In this document: positions 45,501-54,449 of the stretch, one piece after another
Layout of the letters: each line of letters opens with the position of its first letter
How positions within the stretch are numbered: the first letter of the stretch is position 1
NCBI GenBank assembly: GCA_016786665.1
Contig: JAEUVZ010000021.1
Location: 1-64,000, forward strand
Direction: 5' to 3'
From: Flavipsychrobacter sp.
Lineage (GTDB): Bacteria > Bacteroidota > Bacteroidia > Chitinophagales > Chitinophagaceae
Length of the DNA stretch: 64,000 bases
Translations under genes and position numbers: made by a program
Notes under the pieces: generated by a model
The model's database searches: none
What the model was told of the DNA's origin: nothing
What the model saw: only the letters and a program-made list of their open reading frames with translations

Positions 45501-47112
45501 TGTAGCATATATGTATAGGTGCTGCGGTAAATCCGGCTTCAGGAACAATACCCGCGCGCACCTCTAACGTATCCGTAAAGGTGCAGCCATTGGCGGTCTG
45601 CACGGTAACGGTCACCTGGTAAATGCCGGGGTTCACATATGTATTGCTGGGGGTAGCCCCGGTTCCGGTATTACCATCCCCAAAATTCCAGCTATAGCTA
45701 ACAATAGGCGATGGGTATGGTATCGCATATCCGTAAGGCACCGTAGTAGCATGACTGACTGAAAAGTCGACAGGCAGAGGGGCACAACCCGAGTCGGGCT
45801 GGGCGTCTATAGTAAGTATACTGTTGTAGATAGTATCGGTGCGCACGATGGTGTCCTTACACCCAAAGGGAGTGGTTACTACCATCGTTATTGTTTTTAC
45901 ACCGGTGGTATTGTAAGTATAGGTAGGGTTGGGCGCTGTAGAAGTACCCCCGCCAAAGTCCCATTGGAAGGTAGAACCGGGAGGGGCCGTGCTGGTGAAC
46001 TGGAGCGTAGATGGCGGCGGACAGGCGATGCCCGGGCTGATGGTAAAGTTAGATGGGGGTTGCGGCAGTACTACCAACGGATGAATCGCCGTATCTATAC
46101 AAGGGCCGTTCACTATTACCAGCATCACGTTGTAGGTACCGGCGGTAGAATAAGTGTATGTAGGATTGTTTTGCGTAGAGGTGCCGCCATCGCCAAAGTA
46201 CCAGGTGCGTGACTGGTGCGCGCTGGAGGTATTGGTAAAGCTCACCGCATTGTGTACACAAGCGCTGTCCGGCGCGGTAAAATCCGCATTAAGGCTCAGT
46301 ACATTTATGTAGTTGTTGTATACCGCCGTATCCTTACAGCCGTTGGCATCGGTGGCTATAACGGTAACCGTGTACGAACCGGTATTGAAATATGTATGCG
46401 TGGGCGTGGTGCCGGTACCCGTGTTGCCATCACCAAAGTTCCATGAGTACGTAATGGGTTGTGTACCCGTGGTGCTATTGGTAAAGTTCACCACCGCAGG
46501 CGCGTTACAAAAGATAGTAGAGTTAGCCCCTATGTTGATAGCCGGCGGCGTAAAAATGTTTACATAAGCTGGCTTTACGAGGTTGGCGGTACAACCCTGT
46601 GAGTTAACTACGAAGAGACTGATATTGTAGAAACCGGAATTGTAGAAAGTATTGCTGGCATTTTGCTGCGTGCTCGTAACACCGTTACCAAAATCCCAGA
46701 GATAGGTGGCCGGCCCTGATACGTTCAGCACCGACTGGTCGGTGAATTGCACGGTAGTGCCGGGACAGCCCGACAAGGGACTCCCGGTAAATTGCACCGT
46801 AGGCGGCGGGTACACCGTAATGGTTTGCGTACTGGTACTGGTGGTGTTGTTAGGGCCGTATGCCGTTAATGTAACAGTGTACGTTCCCGCTGTGAGGTAG
46901 CTGGTCTGCGGATTCGTCTGGTTGGTTATGGTACTGTTACCCAGGTTCCAGCTATAGGAAGTGGCACCCGTAGATGTGTTGGTAAAACTCACTACCAGGG
47001 GCGGACAACCGTGCGTGGGCGTAAAGGTAAAACCGGCTGTTACCTGGGCTTGGGTGCTGGCGCTGAAAAGTAACAAGAGTCCGGCAAATAGATGGCGATA
47101 AAAGGATGACAT
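42592..47112 (-). CDS. Giant PKD-repeat surface protein with gliding-type C-terminal domain
   Basis: 1506 residues. Signal peptide about 1-22 (cleaved near STQAQ). More than a dozen PKD repeats follow, each about 80-90 residues with variants of YSWNFGDGNTGTG...Y and GxYxVTLI, roughly up to residue 1190. Two non-PKD segments resembling the 'gluing' part of such adhesins (CxGDPATLYAEGGVSYVW) then lead to a CHU_C domain with FIPTVFTPNADGQND, YNRWGELVF, and a final GDVTIIR. Cysteines are frequent, about two per repeat. Likely a type IX-secreted surface filament or adhesin similar in role to SprB; the substrate is unknown. Confidence 0.9.
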   Translation of the reverse strand: MSSFYRHLFAGLLLLFSASTQAQVTAGFTFTPTHGCPPLVVSFTNTSTGATSYSWNLGNSTITNQTNPQTSYLTAGTYTVTLTAYGPNNTTSTSTQTITVYPPPTVQFTGSPLSGCPGTTVQFTDQSVLNVSGPATYLWDFGNGVTSTQQNASNTFYNSGFYNISLFVVNSQGCTANLVKPAYVNIFTPPAINIGANSTIFCNAPAVVNFTNSTTGTQPITYSWNFGDGNTGTGTTPTHTYFNTGSYTVTVIATDANGCKDTAVYNNYINVLSLNADFTAPDSACVHNAVSFTNTSSAHQSRTWYFGDGGTSTQNNPTYTYSTAGTYNVMLVIVNGPCIDTAIHPLVVLPQPPSNFTISPGIACPPPSTLQFTSTAPPGSTFQWDFGGGTSTAPNPTYTYNTTGVKTITMVVTTPFGCKDTIVRTDTIYNSILTIDAQPDSGCAPLPVDFSVSHATTVPYGYAIPYPSPIVSYSWNFGDGNTGTGATPSNTYVNPGIYQVTVTVQTANGCTFTDTLEVRAGIVPEAGFTAAPIHICYNDSVHFTNTSVNATGYLWLYGDGEDEIGTIDPTHYYVLPGWFTPTLIAYNNGCPDTFVYPLQIQVDSPMADIAFSHLCNPRTLIDFDNNSLGATTFMWIYGDGTTSTVNDGTHNYPGPGIWVVQLATYNAASGCRDTDVVTLHVLDLNPNFAANDTAICPFDTVTFTPINSGGFPEEYFWYVNGTFENNTPIFTHVFEDPGYYNIMLITRDINGCFDTVSKQGYILVAKPNAAFTPNPPNGCAALTVIFTDNSTDQPGTFLTNWEWDFGNGTANVTVPTVGNVYGTGGNYSVVMIVTDNVGCKDTATGLISAYQPQVAFATANTRPCVNDSVQFTNYSVGNNLTYEWSFGDGGTSTLQNPKHAYGPGTYTVTLIATDINGCKDTFTAVNYLVVASPVASFTLDSIAVCPPLLPNIQNTSTGAFFYEWDLGNGNTSFAFNPSVTYVTSGAYTITLIATNQYGCEDTAVHVATVYGFGGAFNYTPLDGCVPHTVMFQANLSNVPSITWDFNDGTVATVSATDTISHTYTVAGYYLPKLILSDGTGCQTSNLGLDTIKVDSLIMGFYANSPCINSVADFVDTSKGLFTSTTITSWWWQFHDGTTSTNQNPSMLYGPAGTYPVTLVVTSSTGCIDTLEGDVRIRELPEITACPDTVVCVGDPATLYAEGGVSYVWTPNDGTLSCSQCDSPLATTTVPATYTVEGTDVYGCKNTDTTRISLKTKTESLVNDSAMCYGDTIQLSCTNAAVWAWSPSYGLSDTTVGHPFAWPDTTITYTVISNQGSCIPDTNYVTVTVHPLPVVNLGPDIQISGGGSAQLMATGTNIDKVAWMPYSSLSCDSCLDPIATPKLTTNYIVYAFTDFGCVDTADIRVNVVCEESQIFIPTVFTPNADGQNDVFYPRGKGVSGVKSFRIYNRWGELVFERTNFLLNDETMAWDGTFKGDIARPDVYVYMMEAICDTGEPMFIKGDVTIIR

Positions 47113-47300
47113 ATTATATAGGTCTTAAATGCTTACTAAAGTAAAGAAAAATAATGTTAAAAAAGTAAATATTAATACTAAAGAAACATTTTTTCCGTTC
47201 CTCACCGGATAGACAGCAAATTCAGCCAAAAGGCTTGCCTTAGCTATCTATTCAATTCTCTCGGTCGATTATTAACCATTGGTTATTTTTTAATACAAAA

Positions 47301-47327
47301 AGCCCGTGAGCTAGTCGCTCACGGGCT
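47301..47327 (-). terminator. Intrinsic terminator after the M16 peptidase
   Basis: Perfect 10-bp stem AGCCCGTGAG (47301-47310) / CTCACGGGCT (47318-47327), 7-base loop, minus-strand tail TTTTGTATTAAAAAA. Just 26 bases after the peptidase stop. Confidence 0.9.
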
Positions 47328-47352
47328 GGGAAAATTAATTTTCCGGCAATAA

Positions 47353-50280
47353 TTAGTATCCGAATATCTCTTCCAGGCTTAGTTTCTTCAACGCGCCCAG
47401 CTTTTCCATATCGCTAACATTCACCTTTTTATCGGAAGCCACTACGCAATAGGTATAGGGCTTGCCCGACATATTTTCCTTGTGGAACGTATTTAGTGTA
47501 CGGTAGTCCAGTTTGTCAGCGCTTTCGTAAATTATCTTACGGATGTCTGTCTTCAGGTTCTTCCGCTCAGCAGCCAGGTAATTGTAGATGATGCCATCTT
47601 CCGTTATCCTTTCTGTTTCTATATCCTTCTTAATACCGGCACGGGCATTAATGATGTTGTTTTCCACCTCGGGGAGCCCGGTCAGGAGTTCGTTCATAGC
47701 GGCTATTGACTCGTTGAATTTATCAGCCTGGCAACCAACATATGCGGAGATGTAGTAAGGGTCTTCCTTTTTCTGCGGCGTCACCACGTAGGCGCTGGTA
47801 GAGTATGCCAGGGCCTTACTTTCCCGTATCGTCTGGAAGACGATGGTACCCATGCCACCACCAAAGTAGTTGTTGAACACGTCTATGGTCGCCTGGCGGG
47901 TAGGGTCATATCCCGGCACGTTGCGCACCCAGCGTATCTCGCTCTGCACCATATCGTAGTTGGCGAACAGCACTTCGGTCTTTGCCTGGTTGCTGAAGGC
48001 GAAGTTCTGCATAGCCGGCGCCGGCGTAAAGGTACCGGGAACAGTGTGGGCCTTAGACAGGGATGCGGTAAGCGCATTCAGTTCCTGCGGGCCGTAGTAC
48101 AGTATGCGGTGCTCGTAAGAAGAAAGGTTGTGAAGAATCTTCACCAGTTCTTCACCGGTCAGGCTTTTCATTTCCTCGTTGCTCAGCACATTGTTGAACG
48201 GATTTTTGCTGCCATAGCGCGCGTAGCTGATGAGGCCCTGCATGATAGCGCCCTTATTGTTCTTGGCATCAGAGCGAGCTTTAGCCAGTCGGCCTTTCAG
48301 CGCGTCCAGCGCTTTCTCGTCGGCTTTGCAATTCTTCACGAGGGTTTCGAAAAGGCTTACCGCCTGGTCAAAATTCTCCTGCAGGCCTTCAATGGTTACG
48401 TTGGTATATTCGTCGCTGGCGTTTACCGTAAAGCTACAGGCCAGTTTGTAGAACTCTTTCGATATGTCCTCGGCGCTCATCTTGTCCGTACCCAGAAACT
48501 GCAGGTACTGCGCGGCTACTCCCATTTTGCGGTCATTCCAGTTACCGGCTTTGTACCGGTACGTCATACGGAAAAGGCCATTGGTAGGGTTGTGTACATA
48601 CAGCACTTCTGCCGCACCTACTTTACCGCGTTTCAGGTCCTTATCATAGTCTACCCACACCGGCTTCATATCTGAAACGGGCATATCATTGATCATCTTC
48701 AGGAAGGGAGACTCTTTGCCGGCATTGGTTTCCACCGGTGTAATGGGCGGCTTGTCTACTTTCAGCACGTTCTTGTCTTCTCCTTTGCGCTTGTAAACAG
48801 CTACATAATTGTTGCCGAAGTATTTATTGGCAAAGTCCATGATGTCTTTCTTGGTATAGCCCGACATGCGGTCTATGTATTCTACGTCCGTCAGCCAGTC
48901 TTCTTCACCGGTAAAGGCGCTCATCAGTATAGAGGCCCGCGCGCCATAGCTTTCGGTTTGCTGCATCATATACTTTTTCATGTTGTTCACTATGGAAAGC
49001 TGCAGCGCGTCGTCGAAGTTGCCTTTCTTCAGGTTCTCCACTTCGTTCAGTATCAGCGATTTCACCTCGTCAAGTGTCTGCCCCTGGGTTGGTGAGCCCT
49101 GTAGGTACATAAAGCCGTGGTCTACCAGTACGCTGGCACCGGCTACGGCACGGAGCAGCTTTTGCTTTTTTACCAGGTTGAGGTCTATGAGGCCCGCCTT
49201 TCCGTTAGAAAGTATCTGGCCTACGAGGTCGGCCAGCACAGCGTCTTTTGAGTGTACTCCCGGCAGGCGGTAAGCTATGGAAACAAACTCCGCATCTGGC
49301 CCTACCACTTCTTTTATTACCGGGGCTGTAAGGGGCGCTTCCGGCTGGAACTTATACTCCGGCACGGGCTTCGATTTCATTACAGAAAATTCCGCGTCTA
49401 TTTTCTTTATCAGCTCATCGGGGTTAAAGTCGCCCGACACGATAACGCCCATGTTGTTAGGCACATAATATGTATCAAAATACTTGCGGATAGCCACCAG
49501 CGAGGGCGACTTCAGGTGCTCGATGGTACCAATAGTAGTCTGCTTTCCGTAGTTGTGGTTCAGGAACAGGTTGGCCATCATCAGCTCATTGGCTTTACGG
49601 CCATCATTATCCAGCGTGCGGTTTTTTTCTTCATATACCGCTTCCAGTTCGGTATGGAAGATGCGGAATACCGGGTTGGTAAAGCGCTCTACCTGTACTT
49701 TCAGGAATTTATCGGCGGCGTTAGAGGGAATATCTTCGGTGTAGACCGTCTGCTCATACGAGGTGAAGGCGTTGGTTCCCTGCGCGCCCATTGACGACAT
49801 CATTTTGTCGTATTCATTGGCAATCGCATACTTAGATGCCAGCCCCGATACCGAATCGATAACATGGTACAGTGCCGGGCGCCTGGAGCCAGGTGCCTCG
49901 TTGTACTCTTCGTACAGGCGCTCTATCATATCCAGGTAAGGCTTCTCCTTACCCCAGTCCAGCGAACCGTATTTGCTGGTACCTTTAAACAGCATGTGCT
50001 CCAGGTAGTGGGCCAGGCCGGTATGATCGGCGGGGTCGGTCTTGCTACCGGCTTTAGTGGCAATGTACACCTGCATCCGCGGGTCTTTACTGATGGGGCT
50101 GAGAATAACCGTAAGGCCATTCTTCAGCGTATAGAACCTTGCCTGGAAGGGATCGTTGGTAACATACTTGTACTTGTAGCCGGCGGAGGTTGCTTCCTTC
50201 CACTCATGCTTCCCCTGTGCATAGCCCGAAATCGACAAGGCGATACCGGCCACCAGGAATGCGGATTTGATCCAATTCAT
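47353..50280 (-). CDS. M16-family zinc metallopeptidase
   Basis: 975 residues with signal peptide (about 1-21). The inverted zinc motif HxxEH is His91, Glu94, His95 in GLAHYLEHMLFKG; the distal Glu is in LEAVYEEKNRTLDN, and the inactive second half gives a two-part (tandem) arrangement like pitrilysin. The N-terminal half ends about 500 and the second, noncatalytic M16 half follows. Probably periplasmic or exported and processing peptides. A palindromic terminator follows it. It is divergent from the biotin operon. Confidence 0.92.
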   Translation of the reverse strand: MNWIKSAFLVAGIALSISGYAQGKHEWKEATSAGYKYKYVTNDPFQARFYTLKNGLTVILSPISKDPRMQVYIATKAGSKTDPADHTGLAHYLEHMLFKGTSKYGSLDWGKEKPYLDMIERLYEEYNEAPGSRRPALYHVIDSVSGLASKYAIANEYDKMMSSMGAQGTNAFTSYEQTVYTEDIPSNAADKFLKVQVERFTNPVFRIFHTELEAVYEEKNRTLDNDGRKANELMMANLFLNHNYGKQTTIGTIEHLKSPSLVAIRKYFDTYYVPNNMGVIVSGDFNPDELIKKIDAEFSVMKSKPVPEYKFQPEAPLTAPVIKEVVGPDAEFVSIAYRLPGVHSKDAVLADLVGQILSNGKAGLIDLNLVKKQKLLRAVAGASVLVDHGFMYLQGSPTQGQTLDEVKSLILNEVENLKKGNFDDALQLSIVNNMKKYMMQQTESYGARASILMSAFTGEEDWLTDVEYIDRMSGYTKKDIMDFANKYFGNNYVAVYKRKGEDKNVLKVDKPPITPVETNAGKESPFLKMINDMPVSDMKPVWVDYDKDLKRGKVGAAEVLYVHNPTNGLFRMTYRYKAGNWNDRKMGVAAQYLQFLGTDKMSAEDISKEFYKLACSFTVNASDEYTNVTIEGLQENFDQAVSLFETLVKNCKADEKALDALKGRLAKARSDAKNNKGAIMQGLISYARYGSKNPFNNVLSNEEMKSLTGEELVKILHNLSSYEHRILYYGPQELNALTASLSKAHTVPGTFTPAPAMQNFAFSNQAKTEVLFANYDMVQSEIRWVRNVPGYDPTRQATIDVFNNYFGGGMGTIVFQTIRESKALAYSTSAYVVTPQKKEDPYYISAYVGCQADKFNESIAAMNELLTGLPEVENNIINARAGIKKDIETERITEDGIIYNYLAAERKNLKTDIRKIIYESADKLDYRTLNTFHKENMSGKPYTYCVVASDKKVNVSDMEKLGALKKLSLEEIFGY

Positions 50281-50364
50281 AATTGATGTATTGATATAAT
50301 TATTATTCAGTAATTAATGAGAACTGCGAAATTACTAATAAATGTCGTCCATATTAGAACAGGA

Positions 50365-50392
50365 TTGTATTATTAAAGTCATTCTATTACAA
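50365..50392. promoter_or_regulatory. Possible biotin-operon operator (inverted repeat)
   Basis: TTGTA at 50365-50369 and TACAA at 50388-50392 in inverted arrangement; extending to TTGTATTA and TATTACAA gives 6 of 8 matches. It resembles the general shape of BirA boxes (TTGTxAAC-type arms) but the spacing is shorter than usual. It lies about 20-45 bases before the bio promoter. Confidence 0.25.
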
Positions 50393-50408
50393 CCCATTCG
50401 CTTTATGA

Positions 50409-50440
50409 TTTGCTCAAAACTCTCAATAACTCTATTTTAG
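50409..50440 (+). promoter_or_regulatory. bioB promoter
   Basis: TTTG at 50409-50412, 20-base spacer, TATTTTAG at 50433-50440: close to the Bacteroidetes TTTG-N19-21-TAnnTTTG pattern. Start of bioB is 20 bases further. Confidence 0.6.
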
Positions 50441-50459
50441 CCGCCTAAACCATCAATAA

Positions 50460-51443
50460 ATGCCGGAAGTTCGTCACGACTGGACGTTAGAAGAAATCAA
50501 AGGAATTTACGACAAACCACTGCTGGGCCTCATCATGGAAGCGGCCGCCGTGCATGCGCAGCACCACAAACCAGGTGAGGTGCAGATAAGCAGCCTGCTC
50601 TCCATAAAGACAGGCGGCTGCTCGGAAGACTGCTCTTATTGCCCGCAGGCCGCCCGTTTCCATACCGACATTAAGGTACAGGCGCTAATGAAAACCGACG
50701 AGGTGATTGAAAACGCCCGCAAAGCCAAAGCAGGGGGCGCGAGCCGGTTCTGCATGGGAGCGGCATGGAGGGAAGTGCGCGACAACCGCGACTTTGACCG
50801 CGTGCTGGATATGGTGAAGGAAGTAACCAAGCTGGACATGGAAGTGTGCTGCACACTGGGCATGCTTTCCGAATCGCAGGCGCAGAAGCTGGCCGATGCC
50901 GGCCTCTATGCTTACAACCACAATATCGATACCTCCGCTGACCACTACGAGTCGATAATAACCACCCGCACCTACGATGACCGCCTGAATACCCTGGAAC
51001 ACGTGCGCAACGCAGGTATTTCGGTATGCAGTGGCGGCATTATAGGCCTGGGCGAAACGGATACGGACCGGGTAGGCATGCTGCACACGCTGGTAAACCT
51101 GCCCAAACACCCGGAGTCGGTGCCTATTAATGTGCTGGTACCCGTAAAAGGTACGCCACTGGCAGAAAACAAACGTGTTCCTTTTTACGAGTTGGTGCGG
51201 ATGATAGCCACCGCGCGCATTATTATGCCCAGATCGGCAGTGCGCCTCTCCGCAGGCAGGCTGGAACTCTCTATGGCCGAGCAGGCACTGTGTTTCCTGG
51301 CGGGTGCTAATTCCATCTTTGCCGGTGATAAATTACTGACCACCGCTAACCCCGAGTTTAACGAAGACATGCAGATGTTCCAGATACTCGGCCTTACCCC
51401 CAAAGCGGCCTTTGCCGATAAGGAGGTACTACAAGAAGCATAA
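50460..51443 (+). CDS. bioB: Biotin synthase
   Basis: 327-residue radical SAM enzyme that inserts sulfur into dethiobiotin. The [4Fe-4S] ligands Cys54, Cys58 and Cys61 (CSEDCSYC) follow the SIKTGG motif. It is the first gene of the biotin operon; bioF starts 2 bases after its stop. Confidence 0.97.
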   Translation: MPEVRHDWTLEEIKGIYDKPLLGLIMEAAAVHAQHHKPGEVQISSLLSIKTGGCSEDCSYCPQAARFHTDIKVQALMKTDEVIENARKAKAGGASRFCMGAAWREVRDNRDFDRVLDMVKEVTKLDMEVCCTLGMLSESQAQKLADAGLYAYNHNIDTSADHYESIITTRTYDDRLNTLEHVRNAGISVCSGGIIGLGETDTDRVGMLHTLVNLPKHPESVPINVLVPVKGTPLAENKRVPFYELVRMIATARIIMPRSAVRLSAGRLELSMAEQALCFLAGANSIFAGDKLLTTANPEFNEDMQMFQILGLTPKAAFADKEVLQEA

Positions 51444-51445
51444 AC

Positions 51446-52555
51446 ATGAATCCTGTAGACATATACATCAACCAGAAACTACAGGAACGCACAGAAGCAG
51501 GCAACCTGCGCACGCTGAAAACACAGCGCGCGCAGGTTGATTTTTTTTCCAACGACTACCTGGGGTGGGCTACCAATAATGTGCTGCGTTCCGCCAGCGC
51601 GGGTACCGGTTCTACCGGTTCCCGGTTGCTCTCAGGCAACTCTGCGGAGATGGAAGCGCTGGAATCAACAATCGCGAAGTTCCACCATGCCGAAGCTGCT
51701 TTGCTATTCAATTCCGGCTACGATGCCAATACGGGCCTGTTATCGGCCCTGGCCAATCGCCATACCACCGTATTGTACGATGAGCTCTGCCACGCCAGCA
51801 TTATAGATGGTGTGCGGCTGAGCCTCGCACCACGGCAGTACAAATTCCGGCACAATGACACGAACGACCTAGCGAGAAAGCTGGAACAGTTTGCCACAGC
51901 AGGGCCTGTCATCGTGGTAGCCGAGTCGGTATATTCTATGGATGGCGACACGGCACCGCTGAAAGAGATAGCATCGCTGGCCCATCAATACCACGCGGCG
52001 TTTATTGTAGACGAAGCACATGCCACCGGCGTATTCGGAGAGAATGGCGCGGGACTGGTGAGCGCGGAGAACCTGGAGCAATACGTATTTGCCCGTGTTC
52101 ACACTTTTGGTAAAGCACTGGGCTGCCATGGAGCCGCGGTAGCAGGAAGCAACCGGCTAAAACAATTCCTGGTCAACTTCGCCCGCCCGTTCATCTACAC
52201 TACCGCACTGCCGGCGCACAGCATAGATACTATCAGTAACGCATACGACCATCTACTGAACAGCGGCCATACCAACCAGCAACTGCATGAGCTGATAGCC
52301 TACTTCAGGCAGCAGGTCGTTAATTGGGGTGGCGGCTGGAAAGACAGCGCCAGCCCGATACAGGCACTGATACTGGGCAGCAACAGTAAGGCATTGGCAG
52401 CAGCAGCCGCTTTGCAGCAGGCAGGGCTGCAGGTGAATGCGATCCTTCACCCCACGGTAGCGAAAGGCGAAGAACGCCTCAGGGTTTGCCTGCACTCGTT
52501 CAACACGCGGGAGCAGGTAGATTTACTATTTCACACACTCAAATCGGTAACATGA
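51446..52555 (+). CDS. bioF: 8-amino-7-oxononanoate synthase
   Basis: 369-residue PLP enzyme joining pimeloyl-ACP or -CoA with alanine. PLP lysine is Lys223 in THTFGKALGCHGA (reading VHTFGKALG), with IVDEAHATG at 187-195. The overlap ATGA with bioD implies translational coupling. Confidence 0.95.
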   Translation: MNPVDIYINQKLQERTEAGNLRTLKTQRAQVDFFSNDYLGWATNNVLRSASAGTGSTGSRLLSGNSAEMEALESTIAKFHHAEAALLFNSGYDANTGLLSALANRHTTVLYDELCHASIIDGVRLSLAPRQYKFRHNDTNDLARKLEQFATAGPVIVVAESVYSMDGDTAPLKEIASLAHQYHAAFIVDEAHATGVFGENGAGLVSAENLEQYVFARVHTFGKALGCHGAAVAGSNRLKQFLVNFARPFIYTTALPAHSIDTISNAYDHLLNSGHTNQQLHELIAYFRQQVVNWGGGWKDSASPIQALILGSNSKALAAAAALQQAGLQVNAILHPTVAKGEERLRVCLHSFNTREQVDLLFHTLKSVT

Positions 52556-53187
52556 AGACAATAGCTATAGCGGGAATACATACCGGTATCGGTAAGACCA
52601 TCGCTTCGGCGGTGATTGCAGAAGCCCTGGGCGCCGACTACTGGAAACCCGTACAGGCAGGCGACCTGGAACACAGCGACACCATTACCGTGTCGGGACT
52701 GCTGGCCAACGGTGCCAGCCGGGTTCACCCGGAAGCCATCAGGCTTTCCCAACCACTTTCCCCTCACGCTGCGGCTTTAATAGACAACGTGCAGGTAAAC
52801 TATAAGGACTTTACCTTTCCGCATACTGCCAATGCACTGATAGTAGAAACTGCCGGAGGCGTTCACTCCCCTATTAACGATACGGATACCATGGCTGACT
52901 TTATCAGCCACTACCAGCTACCCACCCTGCTGGTCTCCAGGAACTACCTCGGCAGCATCAACCACACGCTGATGAGTATAGAGGTGCTGAAGGCCAGGGG
53001 CATCCTGCTACCGGGCATCATCATCAGTGGCGACCGCAACGAAGAATCAGAGCGCTTTATAGAGCGATACGGGGGTGTACCCATTATAGCGCACATACCA
53101 CAATTCAGCGAGCTGGCGCACGAACACATAACACAGCAGGCACTAATAATACAAAACGCGCTTCGGCAGAAACTAGGCCATGAGTAA
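52552..53187 (+). CDS. bioD: Dethiobiotin synthetase
   Basis: 211 residues from ATG 52552 (an open extension upstream is bioF in another phase). P-loop GIHTGIGKT at 8-16, then YWKPVQAG and VETAGGVHSP. Forms the ureido ring of dethiobiotin from DAPA, CO2 and ATP. Overlaps bioF by 4 and bioA by 8 bases. Confidence 0.95.
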   Translation: MKTIAIAGIHTGIGKTIASAVIAEALGADYWKPVQAGDLEHSDTITVSGLLANGASRVHPEAIRLSQPLSPHAAALIDNVQVNYKDFTFPHTANALIVETAGGVHSPINDTDTMADFISHYQLPTLLVSRNYLGSINHTLMSIEVLKARGILLPGIIISGDRNEESERFIERYGGVPIIAHIPQFSELAHEHITQQALIIQNALRQKLGHE

Positions 53188-54448
53188 TATACGGCAACGC
53201 GACAAAGAAGTTATCTGGCATCCGTACACGCCCATGAAACTGTGGCCGGAGGCTATAGGCATTGTAAAAGGAGAAGGATTGTACCTGGAAGACGAAGACG
53301 GCAACCGCTACATGGATGCTATATCCTCGTGGTGGGTAAACCTGCACGGGCATTCCCATCCACACCTGGCCGAAGCCATACACCGGCAGTTCCGGACACT
53401 GGAGCATGCTATATTTGCAGGATTCACGCACGAGCCGGCCGTAGAACTGGCGGAAAAACTGCTGGCAATACTGCCCGGCAACCAGCGCAAAATATTTTAT
53501 TCAGACAATGGCTCCACGGCGGTGGAGGTGGCGCTGAAAATGTCGCTGCAATACTGGGCCAACAAGGGCACCCCTAAAAAGAAATTCGTAGCGCTGGAAG
53601 GCGCTTACCACGGAGATACCTTCGGAGCCATGTCGGTGAGCAGCCGCAGCATATTTACCCAGGTCTTCGACGACAAACTCTTTGATGTTGTATTCATCCC
53701 CTTCCCCGATGGAACAGGCGACAGCACCCGGCAACTGGAAGCCCTGCTAGCCCAGGACGACGTTGCCGCCTTTATAGCAGAGCCCCTGCTACAGGGAACC
53801 GCCGGCATGCGCACGTACGCCCCGGATATACTGGAGCAATACTTCCGGCTCTGCCGGCAACGGCACACACTTATAATAGCCGATGAGGTGCTTACCGGTT
53901 TCGGCAGAACGGGCAAATTATTTGCCTGCGACAATGTAGCCACCCCACCCGATATCATTTGCCTCTCAAAGGGGCTTACCGGCGGGGCGATGCCCTTTGG
54001 CGTTACGGCCTGCGGCCAGCACATTTTCGATGCCTTTTACGACGACGACCGCGGCAAGACGCTCTATCACGGGCACTCCTACACGGCCAATCCCCTGGCC
54101 TGCGCGGTAGCCATCGCCAGCCTGCAACTGCTGCTGGCCGATGAATGCTCCGCCAGCCGGCAGCGGATAGAACAGCGCCATACCGGCTTCCGCGATAAAA
54201 TAGCGGCACACCCTAAAGTAACCAGCTCCCGCGTATGCGGCACCATGCTGGCCATAGAACTGAACACAGGGGGCGCCACCTCATACACCAACGAACAGCG
54301 GGATTTTTTATACCGCTTCTTTATAGAAAGAAAGATACTTTTGCGCCCGTTGGGCAATATCATATACCTGCTGCCCCCTTATTGCATCACCAACGAGGAA
54401 CTGCAATACATTTACGCCACTATTGAAGAACTACTAACGATACTGTAA
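53180..54448 (+). CDS. bioA: Adenosylmethionine-8-amino-7-oxononanoate aminotransferase
   Basis: 422-residue class III aminotransferase converting KAPA to DAPA with S-adenosylmethionine as amino donor. PLP lysine is Lys264 in CLSKGLTGG; the N-terminus has the diagnostic VIWHPYTPMK and SSWWVNLHGHSHP. The next gene starts 1 base after its stop. Confidence 0.97.
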   Translation: MSNIRQRDKEVIWHPYTPMKLWPEAIGIVKGEGLYLEDEDGNRYMDAISSWWVNLHGHSHPHLAEAIHRQFRTLEHAIFAGFTHEPAVELAEKLLAILPGNQRKIFYSDNGSTAVEVALKMSLQYWANKGTPKKKFVALEGAYHGDTFGAMSVSSRSIFTQVFDDKLFDVVFIPFPDGTGDSTRQLEALLAQDDVAAFIAEPLLQGTAGMRTYAPDILEQYFRLCRQRHTLIIADEVLTGFGRTGKLFACDNVATPPDIICLSKGLTGGAMPFGVTACGQHIFDAFYDDDRGKTLYHGHSYTANPLACAVAIASLQLLLADECSASRQRIEQRHTGFRDKIAAHPKVTSSRVCGTMLAIELNTGGATSYTNEQRDFLYRFFIERKILLRPLGNIIYLLPPYCITNEELQYIYATIEELLTIL

Positions 54449-54449
54449 C

